A stretch of 64,000 nucleotides of DNA from Marivirga harenae (lineage in GTDB: Bacteria > Bacteroidota > Bacteroidia > Cytophagales > Cyclobacteriaceae), in contig NZ_CP130565.1 of assembly GCF_030534335.1 (NCBI RefSeq), forward strand, positions 3,245,501 through 3,309,500, read 5' to 3'. Under the pieces are notes generated by a model that saw only the letters and a list, made by a program, of their open reading frames with translations, was not told the origin of the DNA and searched no databases. How positions within the stretch are numbered: position 1 is the first letter of the stretch; each line of letters starts with the position of its first letter. A program made the translations under genes and the position numbers. Positions 26,180 to 34,701 of the stretch are shown in pieces.

Positions 26180-28297
26180 ATGGCAGTAGATAGAATAACA
26201 TCATTAATAAATAAAAGTAATTTAGTCAGTAGAGATTTAAGCTGGCTACAGTTCAACTATAGGGTCTTGGATCTGGCTCGAAAGCCGAATCGTACCATTT
26301 TCGAAAGGCTTAAGTTTCTAGCAATTACCGCTTCCAATCTTGATGAGTTTTTTATGATTAGAGTTGGCTCTCTTTATAATTATATTGATTATGGAAGAGA
26401 GAGAATAGATTATTCCGGTTTGAGAGAATTACCTTTCCGGAAGAAGCTTTTGACTGAATGTCAAAATTTTGTAAAATCTCAAAACAAACTGTTTGAAGAT
26501 GAGCTGGAACCGATTTTTGAGGAGAATAACTTTAAGATTGCTGAACTTGCTGATTTAAGCCCAAGCGAGCTCAAAAAAGCCAACAGCTTCTTTGATAAAA
26601 TCATATTTCCAATGCTAACGCCAATGGTTTATGATAATTATCACACTTTTCCTATCCTGATGAATAAACTACTAATTTTCTCAGTGGTTACACGTTCCTT
26701 TGGAGAAAAAAAGGATAATAAAAAGCTTTCTTTTATTCAAATCCCGCAAAATATTCAGAGATTTTATGAAGTAGAGCGGGATGATAAAATGTTTTTTATT
26801 CCTATTGAAGAATTGGTAAAAGCTAACATTGAGAAGTTGTTCAGGAATATAGAAATCCTGTCAGTTAATTTATTTCGAATTACCAGAAATGGAGATTTCA
26901 CTTTAGAAGAAAGTGATGATATTGAAGCCAATTTCCTAGAAGAGATGCGTAAAAAGCTTAAAACTCGAAAAACGGGTAGGGTAGTACGCATCGAAATTGA
27001 TAAGGATTATGATAAATGGATGATGAAAATCCTCTGTGATCGATGGGAAATCGACAAAGACAATATCTTCAAATTCAAGAAAGGGGACTTAGTGGATTAC
27101 AGTGCTTTATGGCAGATTATTAAACATACAGAGTTCAAGGATAAAATTCCTGCTGCTTTTGATCCTGTACCGCCATTGGCATTTCCGGAGCATAAATCCG
27201 ATTCTGACAATATTTTTGAAATTTTGAAAGATCGAGATATCCTATTGCATCACCCGTATAATAATATTGAGCCGGTAATTGATATGCTGGAGAAAGCAGC
27301 AGAAGACCCAAAAGTGCTATCAATTAAGCTCACTATTTACAGACTGGCAGAGGATTCGAGAATTACAAACGCATTGTTAAAAGCTGCTGAAAATGGAATA
27401 CATGTTTCAGTTCTTTTTGAGGTAAAGGCACGTTTCGATGAAGAAAACAATATTCGAGAAGCTAAAAGACTACAGAAAGCAGGTTGTTTTGTAATCTATG
27501 GTATCAGTCGTTATAAAACACATACTAAGCTTTTGATGATTGTCCGAAAGGAGAAGGAAAAAGTAACTCGATATTTACATATGGCCAGTGGAAATTACAA
27601 TGAAGAAACGGCTAGATTATATACAGATATTGGTTTAATGACTACTGATGAAATCTATGCCCAAGATATATCCGAGTTTTTTAATGTAATCACAGGCCAT
27701 AGCCTGCCTCACGAGTATGAAAGATTAATTACAGCACCAAAGGATATGCGAACGCGCTTGATTAATTTGATACAGCAAGAAGCTGAAGATGCAAAAGCGG
27801 GACTGCCATCTGGGATTTGTATCAAGATCAACTCTTTGGAGGATAAAGAAACCATTGAGGAGTTATATGCTGCCTCTCAAGCTGGGGTAAGGATCAAGTT
27901 AATTGTTAGAGGGATTTGCTGTTTGAGACCAGGAAGAAAAGGTTTAAGCGAAAATATTACGGTTCGATCCATAGTGGGAAATTTTCTGGAACATTCGCGT
28001 ATCTATTACTTCCATAATAATGGCGAGCCTAAAGTCTATGGTGGAAGTGCTGATATGATGGTTCGCTCCTTTGAAAGAAGATTAGAGTCATTGTTTTTGA
28101 TTGTCGATGAAACTCTGAAGAAGCAGGTGATGAACATCCTGAGGTTTAATTTAATGGATAATATTAACTCTTACGAAATGAATGAAGATAGTTATTATAA
28201 AGAGGTAGAACGCAATGGAGAACCTGCTTTTAATATCCATCAAGAGTTTTTTAATGTGACTCCTGAGTTGATTGAGGACGTGAAATTGTTTGAGTGA
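26180..28297 (+). CDS. ppk1: Polyphosphate kinase 1
   Basis: 705 residues (E. coli Ppk has 688). It begins with the N domain (SRDLSWLQFNYRVLDLA), then the head domain and two phospholipase D-like C domains. The autophosphorylated histidine is H448 in YKTHTKLLMI, and the second conserved His lies in LEHSRIYYF. The enzyme polymerises the terminal phosphate of ATP into polyphosphate and can run in reverse. It is membrane-associated in other bacteria. The following gene starts 26 bases after it and may be read from the same transcript; no ppx is present in the window. Confidence 0.97.
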   Translation: MAVDRITSLINKSNLVSRDLSWLQFNYRVLDLARKPNRTIFERLKFLAITASNLDEFFMIRVGSLYNYIDYGRERIDYSGLRELPFRKKLLTECQNFVKSQNKLFEDELEPIFEENNFKIAELADLSPSELKKANSFFDKIIFPMLTPMVYDNYHTFPILMNKLLIFSVVTRSFGEKKDNKKLSFIQIPQNIQRFYEVERDDKMFFIPIEELVKANIEKLFRNIEILSVNLFRITRNGDFTLEESDDIEANFLEEMRKKLKTRKTGRVVRIEIDKDYDKWMMKILCDRWEIDKDNIFKFKKGDLVDYSALWQIIKHTEFKDKIPAAFDPVPPLAFPEHKSDSDNIFEILKDRDILLHHPYNNIEPVIDMLEKAAEDPKVLSIKLTIYRLAEDSRITNALLKAAENGIHVSVLFEVKARFDEENNIREAKRLQKAGCFVIYGISRYKTHTKLLMIVRKEKEKVTRYLHMASGNYNEETARLYTDIGLMTTDEIYAQDISEFFNVITGHSLPHEYERLITAPKDMRTRLINLIQQEAEDAKAGLPSGICIKINSLEDKETIEELYAASQAGVRIKLIVRGICCLRPGRKGLSENITVRSIVGNFLEHSRIYYFHNNGEPKVYGGSADMMVRSFERRLESLFLIVDETLKKQVMNILRFNLMDNINSYEMNEDSYYKEVERNGEPAFNIHQEFFNVTPELIEDVKLFE

Positions 28298-28322
28298 TCC
28301 TAAAAAGTTTAGCTTTAATTTT

Positions 28323-30206
28323 ATGAAACAGTTATTTCAATTAATATTTCTTATAGCAATCTCCTTTAATGTATTTGCTCAAAGTGAAAACATAAAGAAA
28401 ACTTTAATGACAGACTCTAGAGAGGTGACTGTTTATTTAGAAGGAGCCCAAATTTTTAGAGTAGGAGAGAGCAATCTTAAAAAAGGTAGTCATACACTAA
28501 TAATAAAATCACTTTCAGCCCTTTTAGACCCTAATAGCATAAATGTAAAAGGGATAGGTGATATTAAAATACTCTCTGTTCAACATCAATTCGATTTTTT
28601 GGAGAAGGAAATTAATACTAAGTCTGTTGATAGTCTCCATAAAATAATTGAAAACATAGATTCTGAAATAAGAAGTAAGAATAATAGAATGAATGTTTTG
28701 ATTCAAAAGGAAAGCCTAATTTCAGCTAATAAAAATCTTGGTAATGAAAATATCACTTCTACTCAATTGCTTCAGATGCTCAGCCTGTATGAAAATGAAT
28801 TAACAGCAATAAAAGTAGAACAGTCTAATATCAGCTTAGAGATTAGTGATTTAAAATCGCGATTATCGAAATTAAACAATCAATTGCATGCAATTGAAGG
28901 TGCTAAAACTGAAACAAAGAGTAATATTCTCATAAAACTGGAGGCGAATCAAACTACAATAGCTTCTTTTGAAATTAGTTACTTTGTCGGAGGTGCAGGT
29001 TGGTATCCAAAGTATAGACTTAATGTCACAGATATCACCAAGCCCATTGATTTGGAATACCAGGCAGAGGTTTTTCAGCAAACCGGGGAGGATTGGAATG
29101 ATGTTAAATTACGATTTTCAAATGCTGAACCAAATCAAAATAAGGAAGCCCCTGAATTGGAAACTTGGTATTTGGATTATGCCCGTTTTACGAGTTTCGA
29201 AGAAAATGATCCTGCAAATCTTAGGGTAAGCAATGCTGTAAAAGGGAAAGTAACGGACGGAGAAACTGGGGAACCCTTACCAGGTGTGAATGTATTGGTC
29301 AAAGGTACTGCCATTGGTACCACTACTGATTTACAGGGAAATTATTCTATAACGATGCCAAGGGGTGCAGACCAATTACGATTCGCTTATATAGGAATGA
29401 AATCCAAAACGCTCAATGTGAATTCATCAAGATTAAATGTGAGTTTAAGCCCAGATGTACAACAGCTTTCAGAAGTTGTTGTAACGGGCTATGCAGCAGG
29501 AATAGAACGATCCCCAAACCGAGTAAAAATAAGAGGTACTGCTTCAATTACAAATGACAAGAGAGCAGAAAAAACTAAATCTACCACGATCAAAAGACAA
29601 ACCAATATAGAATTTGAAGTGGATGAACGTTATACTATTAAATCGGGAAGCCCTCAAACTTATATAGATTTGAAAGAATATGAGATGAATGCGGACTATC
29701 ATTATGTAGCCATTCCAAAGCTTGATAAGAATGCCTATTTGGTGGCGGGAATTGCTAATTGGGATCAATACAATTTAATGGAAGGAGAGGCTAAATTATT
29801 CTTTGAAGGCTCATTTGTCGGCACAAGTATTCTTAATGCCAATGCCACCATAGACACATTAAAAATTTCCTTGGGCAATGATAAAGGGATAATCATTGAG
29901 AGGGAAAAAATAGATGACTTTAATCAGCGAAGTTTTATTGGACTCAATAAGAATAAAAAGTTGGGTTATGAGATTATGATTAGGAATTCAAAACCTCAAA
30001 AAATTGATTTGATTTTATATGATCAGGTACCAGTTTCGCTAAGAGATGATATTGAAGTTACGGTTGAAAAATGGAGTCAAGCCCAACACAACAAAAAGAC
30101 GGGGGAACTAAGATGGGATTTAAGTATCGAGGATGGTAAATCAATAAGCAAGGAATTTGTTTACGAGGTAAAATACCCAAAAGATGAAGAGGTTATTTTG
30201 GAATAG
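28323..30206 (+). CDS. MuiA-like DUF4139/DUF4140 protein with a SusC-type regulatory domain
   Basis: From the ATG at 28323 the product has 627 residues with a signal peptide (ends near NVFAQ). An N-terminal DUF4140 region (REVTVYLEGAQIFRVGE) and coiled coil lead to DUF4139, seen in WYPKYRLNVTD and LEYQAEVFQQTGEDWNDV. Inserted at about 305-390 is a carboxypeptidase-regulatory-like domain (GKVTDGETGEPLPGVNVLV) ending LSEVVVTGY, the wording of SusC-like TonB receptors just before their plug. DUF4139 then resumes (YHYVAIPKLDKNAYLVA, ERYTIKSG). Relatives are named mucoidy inhibitor MuiA; the function is unknown, probably periplasmic. An upstream TTG at 28290 is a less likely start. Confidence 0.88.
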   Translation: MKQLFQLIFLIAISFNVFAQSENIKKTLMTDSREVTVYLEGAQIFRVGESNLKKGSHTLIIKSLSALLDPNSINVKGIGDIKILSVQHQFDFLEKEINTKSVDSLHKIIENIDSEIRSKNNRMNVLIQKESLISANKNLGNENITSTQLLQMLSLYENELTAIKVEQSNISLEISDLKSRLSKLNNQLHAIEGAKTETKSNILIKLEANQTTIASFEISYFVGGAGWYPKYRLNVTDITKPIDLEYQAEVFQQTGEDWNDVKLRFSNAEPNQNKEAPELETWYLDYARFTSFEENDPANLRVSNAVKGKVTDGETGEPLPGVNVLVKGTAIGTTTDLQGNYSITMPRGADQLRFAYIGMKSKTLNVNSSRLNVSLSPDVQQLSEVVVTGYAAGIERSPNRVKIRGTASITNDKRAEKTKSTTIKRQTNIEFEVDERYTIKSGSPQTYIDLKEYEMNADYHYVAIPKLDKNAYLVAGIANWDQYNLMEGEAKLFFEGSFVGTSILNANATIDTLKISLGNDKGIIIEREKIDDFNQRSFIGLNKNKKLGYEIMIRNSKPQKIDLILYDQVPVSLRDDIEVTVEKWSQAQHNKKTGELRWDLSIEDGKSISKEFVYEVKYPKDEEVILE

Positions 30207-30208
30207 GC

Positions 30209-30640
30209 TTATTTGTAGTCATCTAGAAACCATTTCAAAGCCTTTTTATTGTCTTTAAATACTTTGGTGATAAACGGAGCGCTATCTTCATTAGAGTGAT
30301 ATTCATCCACTTTATTGGAAGCAATTTGCGTGATCGGTGATAAAACAGCTTGATGAGTAAAACCGAGTTGTTCGTATTGTGGATTCACATCTGTTTCTAA
30401 CCAGGTGATTTCTTCTTGCCTAATCATTTCTAATTCTGTCACATCTGCCAATAAAAGGAATTTTTCCTGACCTGTAATTTTATGCTTCGGGATCTCTTTT
30501 TTATATAAATTCAATGATGTGTCAATAAGAGCTCGAAATACCACTGGATTCAAAATACCTCTCCAAACTTCCTTGATATATGGAATATTATTAATCTCTT
30601 CAACAGTGATTCTTAATTTTGGGTCAGTGTATAATCTCAT
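30209..30640 (-). CDS. Hypothetical protein, 143 aa
   Basis: A soluble protein of 143 residues (or 145 from a GTG at 30646). I do not recognise a family. Its layout (KLRITVEEINNIPYIKEVW, LADVTELEMI, WLETDVNPQYEQLGF, DNKKALKWFLDDY) looks like one alpha/beta domain; the LLLADVTELE strand and the length recall SpoIIAA/STAS-like proteins common in Cytophagales, but this is a weak guess. It converges with the MuiA-like gene, two bases apart, and lies downstream of the LuxR-type regulator. Confidence 0.6.
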   Translation of the reverse strand: MRLYTDPKLRITVEEINNIPYIKEVWRGILNPVVFRALIDTSLNLYKKEIPKHKITGQEKFLLLADVTELEMIRQEEITWLETDVNPQYEQLGFTHQAVLSPITQIASNKVDEYHSNEDSAPFITKVFKDNKKALKWFLDDYK

Positions 30641-30772
30641 TCTCACATGATTTAATACTATGCTTAAAGCAATAAGTTAAAGAAAAAATTTTAGGAATGG
30701 TACTATTCAATTATTTCTTTACTTTTTTTTCGATAAATGCGTAGTAAATCTAAATACTTAAGCCATGTTTAG

Positions 30773-31363
30773 TTACCTATAATACTGGTGGATTAATTCG
30801 CTAGAACTTTTACAGCCAGACTTTTTTAGGATGTTGCTTCTGTGCTTAGATACCGTTTGCGGACTGATAAATAGGATTTCAGCTATATCAGAACTGGTTT
30901 TTCCTGCGGCCAATAATTTGATGATCTCTACTTCTCTTGAGGTGAAATTTGATAAGAAATCGTCATTAACAAGGACGGTTTCATTTTGATAAAATTTATT
31001 CAAGGCTAATTTAATGGCTACATCTAAATTTCTTTCATTATATGGTTTGACTAAATATCCAAAAGTAGATTCATCGGAGGTTCTAGAAATTAATTCATGA
31101 TCGGAATAGGCAGAAAGATAAATTATGGGGATCTTTCTTATTTTATTAAGTTCATATGCCGTCTCGATACCGTCCTTATCACCTTCAATATTTATATCGC
31201 AGAGTACTAAATGTACAGTATTGGTATTGAATAAAAACATGGCTCTTTCATAGTTTTTGGCTATTCCTACACATCTAAATCCTAAATCTTCTAACAAGAA
31301 AGATAGATCCTGCGCTATCAATAATTCATCTTCTATTATCAAAATGTTTCTATATCCATCCAT
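30773..31363 (-). CDS. LuxR-type response regulator
   Basis: 196 residues from the ATG at 31363 (MDGYRNILIIEDE); an extended frame to 31420 overlaps the kinase gene and is less likely. The receiver domain has the acidic pair, D56 in VLCDINIEG, YLSAYSD and the Lys in YLVKPYN. The C-terminal LuxR helix-turn-helix is LTSREVEIIKLLAAGKTSSD...FISPQTVSKHRSNIL. It begins 13 bases after the stop of the sensor kinase and is surely its partner, turning the signal into transcription. The targets are not apparent. Confidence 0.93.
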   Translation of the reverse strand: MDGYRNILIIEDELLIAQDLSFLLEDLGFRCVGIAKNYERAMFLFNTNTVHLVLCDINIEGDKDGIETAYELNKIRKIPIIYLSAYSDHELISRTSDESTFGYLVKPYNERNLDVAIKLALNKFYQNETVLVNDDFLSNFTSREVEIIKLLAAGKTSSDIAEILFISPQTVSKHRSNILKKSGCKSSSELIHQYYR

Positions 31364-31376
31364 GATATCATTTAGT

Positions 31377-34300
31377 TTATTTACTTGTAAATGAAATTTT
31401 GAAATGATTTCCATCCTCACATCCTACGGTAATTTCTCCGTCTAATTGGTCAATTAATGATTTGATTATACTTAAGCCAAATGAATTACTATTCTCAAAT
31501 TGCGATTTAGAAATACCTGTCCCATTGTCTTTCAAATTGATGATTATTCTATCGTGATGTTTTTTTGCGGTAAAATCTATGACTAACTGATCTTCCCCAC
31601 TATGTTTTAAAGAGTTCGTGACTATTTCATTAAGGATTAATCCCAATGGAACTGCTTGATCTAAGTTTAATTTGAATTCATCTATATCCAAGTTGAAATG
31701 AACATCGGAATAATTGCTTTTAAAAGCCATCGATAAGTAGTCAATTAGCTCTTTTATATATTCTTTGCAATCTACCTCAGTATATTTTTCTGTCATATAC
31801 AATTTTTGGTGTAAGAGTGAGAGTGACTGCATCCTTAACTTGCCTTCTGTGAGTGCCATTTTTGCATCCAAATTACTTGTACTTCTACTGTGAAGGTTTA
31901 AAATACTAGAAATAAGCTGCAAGTTGTTTTTTATTCTGTGATTGAGTTCTCTTAATAGTAATTCTATTCGTTCATTTCTAAAGTGAAGTTTTTCATTCTG
32001 ACTTTCAATTTCCTCTTTCTGAGAGCGGACTTCTTCTGTTCGATTCCGCACCAAATCCTCTAATATTTTATTTCTATTTTTGATTTGATTAAAGCGCCAC
32101 CGCAGGATCAATCCTACAAATAATAAAATTGATATGCTTAATAAGGTTCTAAACCATACGGACTTGTACCAAAACGGTAAAACAGTAATGGCTAGAGTAG
32201 CTTCTTCTTTGCTCCAAATATTCTCATCATTGAGGGCTTTTAATCTTAGGATATACTCACCTGGTTTTAAATTGCTGAAGGTTACAGATTTTTTTGTTGA
32301 TGCCGGTCTCCACGATTCATCTAATCCCTCCATAAATAAAGCATACATATTTTTATGTCCATTTATTAGATTTAATGCATCGAAATTGATGTTGATGAGA
32401 ATATCCTCTGGCTTGAGAATAATTGATTTAGTATGCGATATTGATTTAGTTAATATATCGGGTCTGACTTTTGAATTTATCAACTTATTATTGATTTTTA
32501 GTTGGCTGAAATATACTTTTGGTGGGACTTTATTGTATTGAATTTGACTAGGATTGAACTGGACCATTTCTCTTGAAGATCCAAACTTTAGTGTACCATC
32601 AGGATCTTTAAAAGCTGACCCGAATATGAAGTATTCTTCCTTTAAACCATCATTTTGGTTGTAATTGGAAAACTTTCCATCGGAACTCATTTTTGACAGA
32701 CCAGAGGCAGTTGCAATCCATACATCACCGTTCTCATCTTCCAATGTGCTACTAATTACATTAGATGGTAGGCCGTCATTTTTAAAGTAGCGAGTAAAGC
32801 TGCTGTCGGTAAAATTGAAAAAATTTAGGCCAAGTTCTGTACTGATCCAAAGTCCATTTTTATTGCTCTGTGAGATATGATTAATGTTTCCATTACTTAA
32901 AAAACCTTCCCTGGGTGAAGATTCAAATTTGATAAAAGTACTAGTTTTCTCATCATATAGATGCAATCCCCCTGCAGTCCCTACCCATAGTCTGTTATTT
33001 TGATCCTCAAAAATGAATTTTACATACTCATCTCCGCTATTTTCAACTAGGCTTAAATCACTTACAGGAAATGGCTTTAATTCCTCCTTTTGTAAATTGT
33101 ATCTAAAAAGCCCTTTTAAACTATTGCCTAACCAAATTCTCTTTTTATGGTCGACAAAAATTCTAAGATTAAAATTTAAGTTTGAATCTTGACTGTATTT
33201 TTTAAATCGGCTTAACTTTTTGTTTTTGTGATCCCAATGGTAAACAGAATTGCCCCAAACAGAAATAAGGTATTCGTTTTCCTTCCATCTCGTTATTTGG
33301 GTTAATCTATTGTCGGTTGATGGATCTCCATTTTTTAATTTATATATATTATAATCTTTTGTTTTTTCATTTTTCACTATTAAACCGGAATAAGTTGTAA
33401 TCAGTAGTTCGTTTTCATCATGCCTTATAAAACTAGTGTAGCGATTTAAAAATTTATCAGTGACTTTTGGTAAAAAGGAAATGAGCTGAAATTTATTGAA
33501 TAATGGATGTGAATAGTAAACACCACCATTATTAACAGCGCTCCATAGTCCCCCCATATTATCTTCAAAAATATTATAAATGTTATTTCCTCCGATATTA
33601 CCCTCATTCTTCTGCTTAGCATTTACCCAGTGAAATGTTTGATTTTCCCGGTCATAGAAATTGATTCCATTCATGGTGCCGAACCAAATTTTTCCGGGCT
33701 TTTGAGGGTTTTCATAAATTGAAAAACATACTTCATGACTTAGTCCATTGCGATTTTTTACATTGTTTGGAATCTGGTCAATTCTCATGGTTTCCAAATT
33801 GACAACGTCCACACCATTTCCTGTAGCTACCCATAGCTTTCCATCATCAGTTTCAAGTAAGTCATAAATGTAAGGGTGCCTGAGTCCTTTTTTTGTATTT
33901 GATTCTTTACCAATTAAAGAAAAATCTTCATTTTCAATATCAAAAATATTTACACCTCGCGCAGTGGCTATGAAGAGCTTTTTTTTATCTAAGGATTGTT
34001 TTATAGTCCTTACCGTTAAATCAGCCAGTCCTTCATCGATACCATAATGCTTGAATTGTCCTGAGGCAGGATCTAATTTATTAAGTCCATTATTAGTTCC
34101 TATCCAAATGTTGCCGTGACTATCTTCGGCTATTCCTCTTACTTTATTATCACTTATGCTATTATCATTGTCATTACTATGAACATAATTTGTAAACTGA
34201 TCAAGTTGCGGGTTAAATTTTGAGAGTCCACCGCCATAGGTGCCAGCCCAAATATTACCTTTGGAATCAGCGAAAAGAGTCCAAACAAAATCATAAGTAA

Positions 34301-34541
34301 GTGAATTTGAGTCTTGGACATTATGGTAATAGTGTTTGAATTCACTTCCGCTATATTTCCAAAGTCCATTTTCACCACCTATCCAAATAAATCCATCTTG
34401 ATCTTGTATGATACTATAAGGGAAGGGCTGATCCAGGCCCATATTCCTATCAAGATGTCTGAATTCAATTGGGAAATTTTGTCCATTCAGGATCTGAAAA
34501 GAAAGAAGAATAATTAAGCCTAAGCAGAAGTACTTTTTCAT
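31377..34541 (-). CDS. Beta-propeller/Y_Y_Y sensor histidine kinase
   Basis: 1054 residues: signal peptide; about 14 two-component-regulator propeller repeats (GNIWIGTNNGLNKLD, GKIWFGTMNGINFYD, RLWVGTAGGLHLYD); a Y_Y_Y domain (about 690-780, YALFMEGLDESWRPAS); one membrane helix near 790-810; coiled coil; then a HisKA_2-type kinase with H868 in ELNHRIKNNLQL and an ATP-binding lobe with ILNEIVTNSLKHS. The periplasmic double propeller senses a ligand, usually a glycan or other small molecule in this class. Unlike hybrid HTCS proteins it has no attached receiver or AraC domain; the partner is the adjacent LuxR regulator. Ligand unknown. Confidence 0.93.
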   Translation of the reverse strand: MKKYFCLGLIILLSFQILNGQNFPIEFRHLDRNMGLDQPFPYSIIQDQDGFIWIGGENGLWKYSGSEFKHYYHNVQDSNSLTYDFVWTLFADSKGNIWAGTYGGGLSKFNPQLDQFTNYVHSNDNDNSISDNKVRGIAEDSHGNIWIGTNNGLNKLDPASGQFKHYGIDEGLADLTVRTIKQSLDKKKLFIATARGVNIFDIENEDFSLIGKESNTKKGLRHPYIYDLLETDDGKLWVATGNGVDVVNLETMRIDQIPNNVKNRNGLSHEVCFSIYENPQKPGKIWFGTMNGINFYDRENQTFHWVNAKQKNEGNIGGNNIYNIFEDNMGGLWSAVNNGGVYYSHPLFNKFQLISFLPKVTDKFLNRYTSFIRHDENELLITTYSGLIVKNEKTKDYNIYKLKNGDPSTDNRLTQITRWKENEYLISVWGNSVYHWDHKNKKLSRFKKYSQDSNLNFNLRIFVDHKKRIWLGNSLKGLFRYNLQKEELKPFPVSDLSLVENSGDEYVKFIFEDQNNRLWVGTAGGLHLYDEKTSTFIKFESSPREGFLSNGNINHISQSNKNGLWISTELGLNFFNFTDSSFTRYFKNDGLPSNVISSTLEDENGDVWIATASGLSKMSSDGKFSNYNQNDGLKEEYFIFGSAFKDPDGTLKFGSSREMVQFNPSQIQYNKVPPKVYFSQLKINNKLINSKVRPDILTKSISHTKSIILKPEDILININFDALNLINGHKNMYALFMEGLDESWRPASTKKSVTFSNLKPGEYILRLKALNDENIWSKEEATLAITVLPFWYKSVWFRTLLSISILLFVGLILRWRFNQIKNRNKILEDLVRNRTEEVRSQKEEIESQNEKLHFRNERIELLLRELNHRIKNNLQLISSILNLHSRSTSNLDAKMALTEGKLRMQSLSLLHQKLYMTEKYTEVDCKEYIKELIDYLSMAFKSNYSDVHFNLDIDEFKLNLDQAVPLGLILNEIVTNSLKHSGEDQLVIDFTAKKHHDRIIINLKDNGTGISKSQFENSNSFGLSIIKSLIDQLDGEITVGCEDGNHFKISFTSK

Positions 34542-34647
34542 ACAACAATTATTTGAATATTTAAATTAGAAAACAATACCTATAAAGCTGTATATTTTCG
34601 GATTAATTTAATTTTTCAGATGCATTGCATTAGAAAGCGACAGCAAT

Positions 34648-34681
34648 AAAAAAGGTGAGCCGTTTTTGACTCACCTTTTTA
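34648..34681 (-). terminator. Terminator after yidC
   Basis: A perfect 11-bp stem AAAAAGGTGAG with CTCACCTTTTT, ten-base loop, in the gap between yidC and the sensor kinase gene. It separates these two minus-strand units and is symmetric enough to work both ways. Confidence 0.85.
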
Positions 34682-34701
34682 TATTTTGTGTTCAGGATAA
34701 T

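Noticed and set aside
32134-32541. 135-codon forward ORF inside the sensor kinase gene
   Set aside because: Antisense shadow of the Y_Y_Y region; the minus-strand protein is complete.
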